Assembly: GCA_003584865.1 (NCBI GenBank)
Contig: QVQE01000095.1
Span: forward strand, 1-43,630
Direction of reading: 5' to 3'
Origin: Methylococcales bacterium
GTDB taxonomy: Bacteria > Pseudomonadota > Gammaproteobacteria > Methylococcales > Methylomonadaceae
DNA: 43,630 bases
The notes under the pieces were generated by a model. That model had not been told where the DNA came from and searched no databases. It was given only the letters and a program-made list of their open reading frames with translations. Positions 39,944 through 43,630 of this stretch are shown in pieces (position 1 is the first letter of the stretch; each line of letters opens with the position of its first letter). A program made the translations under genes and the position numbers.

Positions 39944-42514
39944 GTGCGTAACCACACCAGTTCAGCCGACGATATTGGCGCACAGTATTACGCAACACAA
40001 CTGGGTATATATGATGAAATGTATGCCACAGAAAATAAAGCGTTACCCTATTGGGAACGCTTTATGGCTGCGCTTAATAGCATGGGAAGTGAAAAGCTTG
40101 AGCTGCGTCGCAGAGAAGCTCAACGTTTACTGCGTGAAAATGGCGTTACCTATAATGTGTATGGTGACTCACAGAACCTGACTAGGCCGTGGCGACTAGA
40201 CCCCGTTCCTTTACTGATCAGTAGTGAAGAATGGCTGGTTATTGAAGCGGGCTTAAAGCAACGCGCAGATCTATTAGATTTGATATTAAAAGATATCTAC
40301 GGTAAACAGAATTTACTAAAGAAAGGCTTGTTGCCAGCGGAGTTGGTATTTGGTCACGAAGGGTTCTTGCATTCGTGTGTGGGCACTTTGCACAATCAAA
40401 AGCGACATTTGACCATTTATTCAGCCAATCTTGCCCGCGGCCCGAATGGCATGATGTGGGTTTTAGATGATCGAACTCAAGCACCTTCTGGCTCTGGCTA
40501 CGCCTTGGAAAATCGTACCGTGATGGCGCGGGTTTTACCGGATATTTTTCGTGAAACGCAAGTTCATCGTCTATCGGGTTTTTTTAAGTCCTTACATAAG
40601 GGGCTTGTTGATATAGCGCCCAATAATAAAGAAGACCCGCGTATTGTTATCATGACCCCAGGGCCACTTAACGAGACCTATTTTGAACACGCTTACTTAG
40701 CGGCTTATTTAGGCTATACCTTGGTGCAAGGTGGTGATTTAACGGTGCGTGATGGTCGTGTCTGGCTTAAATCTTTGGCGGGTTTACAAGCGGTTGATGT
40801 TATTTTAAGACGTGTCGATGATTCTTTTTGTGATCCTTTAGAATTTCGTAGTGAATCAAAACTGGGTGTGGCGGGCTTGCTTGAGGTAGTTCGGCGAGGT
40901 AATGTTGCGATTGCTAATCCTTTTGGGAGTAGCGTTTTAGAAAATCCTGCTCTATTAGCCTTTTTACCTCGATTAGCCCGTTACTATTTGAATGAAGAGC
41001 TTAAATTACCTTCAATTGCAACTTGGTGGTGTGGGCAACGTCGAGAGCGTGAATTTGTTTTGCAGCATCTTGATAGTTTAGTGATTAAACCGATTAACCG
41101 TAGTATTGGTAATCAGACCGTGTTTGGTGGCAGCTTAAGTAGTAAAGAAAAAGACTATTTACGCGGTCAAATTTTAGCTAAACCGCATTTATTTATCGGT
41201 CAAGAGCGCGTCAGCTTTTCTACCTTACCGGCTTTTATCGACCATCAGATTGAACCACGTAATGCTGTTTTACGTAATTTTGTGGTTGCCTGTGGTGATA
41301 ATTATGAAGTGATGCCGGGTGGGTTAACACGGGTTGCTCGCCAAAAAGATAACTTTATCGTTTCAAATCAAGCGGGCGGCATCAGTAAAGATACTTGGGT
41401 ACTGGCTTCTGAACCCGATAAGCCGGTTAGTTTATGGACTCAACCTAAACGCCATCAACTCATTGATGCAGTCACTGAACCCTTAACCAGTCGTGCAGCG
41501 GATAATCTTTTCTGGGTAGGTCGACATCTTGAACGCACTGAAGCGGTTACTCGGCTGTTACGCTCTATTTTGGTTAATTTTAGAGTCTCCTCTGAATCTA
41601 AAGATCCGATTGATAATGAGTGTTTAAACGTTTTGTTGCGAACTCTGACACAAGTGACAGGTACTTATCCAGGATTTATCAATGGTGATGAAGCGCTGCT
41701 CAATAAGCCCGTACCCGAGTTGTTTTCGCTGGTTAAAGACGGTTATCGAAAAGGTTCTCTGACGGCTAATATTCAAGCCTTCTTTCAGGCGGCATTTAGC
41801 ATCCGTGATCTCTGGTCACAAGATACTTGGCGAAGTGTTGATAATATTCAGCGGCGCTGGCAGCAACGGGTTATTAGCAATGAAATTAATGTTGATCAAT
41901 TACCGAATCATTTAGATGATTTAATTACCGATATTGTTGCTTTTACGGGCTTAACCAGTGAAAGCATGACCCGAGAAGCCGCCTGGTTGATGATGGATAG
42001 TGGTCGTCGGTTAGAGCGTGCCTTAGCGCTTATCGCTTTAATGCGTTCTACGTTAGCGTTAAAGCATGGTGATGTTTTACAAAATCAGGTGCTTGAAGCG
42101 GTACTTGTATCAACGGATAGTTTAACCATTTATCAACGTCGTTATCGTTCTTATATTCAACTACCTTTAGTGCTGGAGTTATTGTTACTGGATGTGACTC
42201 ATCCAAGGTCTGTTGCTTATCAATTGCATCAGTTATCTATTCATATTAGTGCGTTACCTAGAGTGAATGTGACCAGTCAGTTAAGCAAAGAAGAACGTTT
42301 GATTCTAAAAGCGTACACTGATTTGCGATTGTGCAATGTATTTGAGTTAACCCAAGTGAGTGAAGACGAGGGGATTTATACAGAGTTTGAGAAGTTGCTT
42401 TCCAATACAACCGATTTGTTGTGGCAACTAGCCGAGAGTATTGCAGATGCTTATTTTAGTCATTCCCAAACTTCACAGTTACTCATACATAAAACGACTG
42501 AGGATGAACTTTGA
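39944..42514 (+). CDS. circularly permuted ATP-grasp + alpha-E (DUF403) domain protein
   Basis: 856 aa; GRPWRLDPVPLLIS-like start, SANLARGPNGMMWVLDDRTQAPSGSGYALENR, C-terminal ADNLFWVGRHLERTEAVTRLLR alpha-E motif. Confidence 0.93.
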   Translation: MRNHTSSADDIGAQYYATQLGIYDEMYATENKALPYWERFMAALNSMGSEKLELRRREAQRLLRENGVTYNVYGDSQNLTRPWRLDPVPLLISSEEWLVIEAGLKQRADLLDLILKDIYGKQNLLKKGLLPAELVFGHEGFLHSCVGTLHNQKRHLTIYSANLARGPNGMMWVLDDRTQAPSGSGYALENRTVMARVLPDIFRETQVHRLSGFFKSLHKGLVDIAPNNKEDPRIVIMTPGPLNETYFEHAYLAAYLGYTLVQGGDLTVRDGRVWLKSLAGLQAVDVILRRVDDSFCDPLEFRSESKLGVAGLLEVVRRGNVAIANPFGSSVLENPALLAFLPRLARYYLNEELKLPSIATWWCGQRREREFVLQHLDSLVIKPINRSIGNQTVFGGSLSSKEKDYLRGQILAKPHLFIGQERVSFSTLPAFIDHQIEPRNAVLRNFVVACGDNYEVMPGGLTRVARQKDNFIVSNQAGGISKDTWVLASEPDKPVSLWTQPKRHQLIDAVTEPLTSRAADNLFWVGRHLERTEAVTRLLRSILVNFRVSSESKDPIDNECLNVLLRTLTQVTGTYPGFINGDEALLNKPVPELFSLVKDGYRKGSLTANIQAFFQAAFSIRDLWSQDTWRSVDNIQRRWQQRVISNEINVDQLPNHLDDLITDIVAFTGLTSESMTREAAWLMMDSGRRLERALALIALMRSTLALKHGDVLQNQVLEAVLVSTDSLTIYQRRYRSYIQLPLVLELLLLDVTHPRSVAYQLHQLSIHISALPRVNVTSQLSKEERLILKAYTDLRLCNVFELTQVSEDEGIYTEFEKLLSNTTDLLWQLAESIADAYFSHSQTSQLLIHKTTEDEL

Positions 42515-43452
42515 AATACAGAATTACGCATAGCACGCTGTATCATTACAGTCAGCCGGTTGGCTTGTGCCAGAATGAAGCGCGACTACAACCCAGAAAC
42601 TTTTGGCGTCAACATTGCCATTCCAGTTATTTCGATATTATGCCTGACCCCATTGATTTTCAGGAGCGCCTAGATTTTTTTGGCAATCGGGTCGCTTATT
42701 TCGCTGTTCAAAAACCTCACACTAAATTGAATGTGACCGCTATCAGTGAAGTGACCATTTTTCCTAGACAAAATGTATTAGAACTCTTTAACCAGATAGC
42801 GTGGGAACCAGTTCGCAATATTTTACAGGGAATACCGCAACCGGGGCAGTCACAGTCACAAAGTCTGCAAAGCCAAGTGCTATGGCAAAACCAGGATTAT
42901 GCACAAGAGGTGTTTGATGCTAAGCAATATCTTCTGGATTCACCAATGGTTAGTGTTACGCCAGAACTGGCAGAATATGCACGAATTTCATTTCAAACTA
43001 ATCGACCCTTAGTTGATGTAGTCCATGATTTAATGGCGCGTATTTACCATGATTTTACTTATGATCCTACATTTACCACAATAGCGACACCGTTATCGGA
43101 TGTGCTGAATTTTCGGCGCGGTGTTTGTCAGGATTTTGCTCATTTAGCCATTGGCTGTTTGCGGGCTTATGGTATAGCCGCCCGATACATCAGTGGTTAT
43201 GTTGAAACCTTACCTGAACCGGGTAAACAGCGCTTAACGGGCGCTGATGCTTCGCATGCCTGGTTTTCTGTTTATATCCCTAATTCGGGTTGGCTAGATT
43301 TTGATCCAACAAATAATACCATTCCTCTTGATCAGCATATTACTTTAGCATGGGGGCGTGATTTTTCAGATGTAACACCCCTTAAAGGTATTGCTTTTGG
43401 TGGTGGTCAGCACGTCTTGTCCGTATCAGTCGATGTGTTAAGGATTGAGTAA
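42511..43452 (+). CDS. transglutaminase family protein
   Basis: RRGVCQDFAHLAIGCLRAYGIAARYISGYVET, DASHAWFSVYIPNSGWLDFDPTNN; overlaps preceding CDS by 4 bp. Confidence 0.94.
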   Translation: MKYRITHSTLYHYSQPVGLCQNEARLQPRNFWRQHCHSSYFDIMPDPIDFQERLDFFGNRVAYFAVQKPHTKLNVTAISEVTIFPRQNVLELFNQIAWEPVRNILQGIPQPGQSQSQSLQSQVLWQNQDYAQEVFDAKQYLLDSPMVSVTPELAEYARISFQTNRPLVDVVHDLMARIYHDFTYDPTFTTIATPLSDVLNFRRGVCQDFAHLAIGCLRAYGIAARYISGYVETLPEPGKQRLTGADASHAWFSVYIPNSGWLDFDPTNNTIPLDQHITLAWGRDFSDVTPLKGIAFGGGQHVLSVSVDVLRIE

Positions 43453-43544
43453 GTTTTACTATCTTCAATGCGGCGAGTTCGGCATCTACTTTCTTATTTT
43501 TAAATCGTTACAAACATCTTAATTTTTACTTTAATGGAGGTTAC

Positions 43545-43630
43545 ATGTCTACTATACATCTTATTGGCGGAGAAAAAGGCGGAGTAGGTAAATCGGTTGT
43601 TGCGCGATTGTTAGCGCAATATATGATTGA
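43545..43630 (+). CDS. ParA/CobQ-like P-loop ATPase, truncated by window end
   Basis: MSTIHLIGGEKGGVGKSVVARLLAQYMI: deviant Walker A KGGVGKS; ggagg RBS. Confidence 0.75.
   Translation, partial: MSTIHLIGGEKGGVGKSVVARLLAQYMI

Overview
The window looks like a gammaproteobacterial chromosome, probably Methylococcales-like (inferred from gene content only). Most of it is housekeeping: TonB receptor, CusA-type RND pump, groESL with a perfect CIRCE element, argF/argD, grxD, rnt, pyrC, aspS, nadA, a stand-alone BLUF photosensor, cstA, and a transglutaminase/DUF2126/citrate synthase/circularly permuted ATP-grasp-alpha-E cluster. The accessory segment at about 9.7-18.6 kb is the exciting part. It carries a vapBC remnant, an orphan FGE 3' end, an AbiEi/AbiEii module, and a tight four-gene operon: TIR-domain protein, MoxR-like AAA ATPase, a large vWA-like protein fused to an FGE/C-type-lectin-fold domain, and a second FGE-domain protein joined by an ATGA overlap. 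The two FGE 3' ends show the signature of diversity-generating retroelement (DGR) mutagenesis. Over a 23-codon segment they differ at 17 nucleotides, all at codon positions 1 or 2 and all nonsynonymous, with every third position identical. Constant flanks and a downstream GC-rich hairpin follow. A third copy of the constant 3' tail and hairpin lies upstream of abiE. No reverse transcriptase or template repeat was found in the window, so they would have to act in trans or be lost. The island ends in an internally deleted DUF4160 gene fused to a lone type I-E CRISPR-repeat-like sequence. My leading hypothesis is a DGR-diversified TIR/MoxR/vWA-FGE conflict (defence) system.
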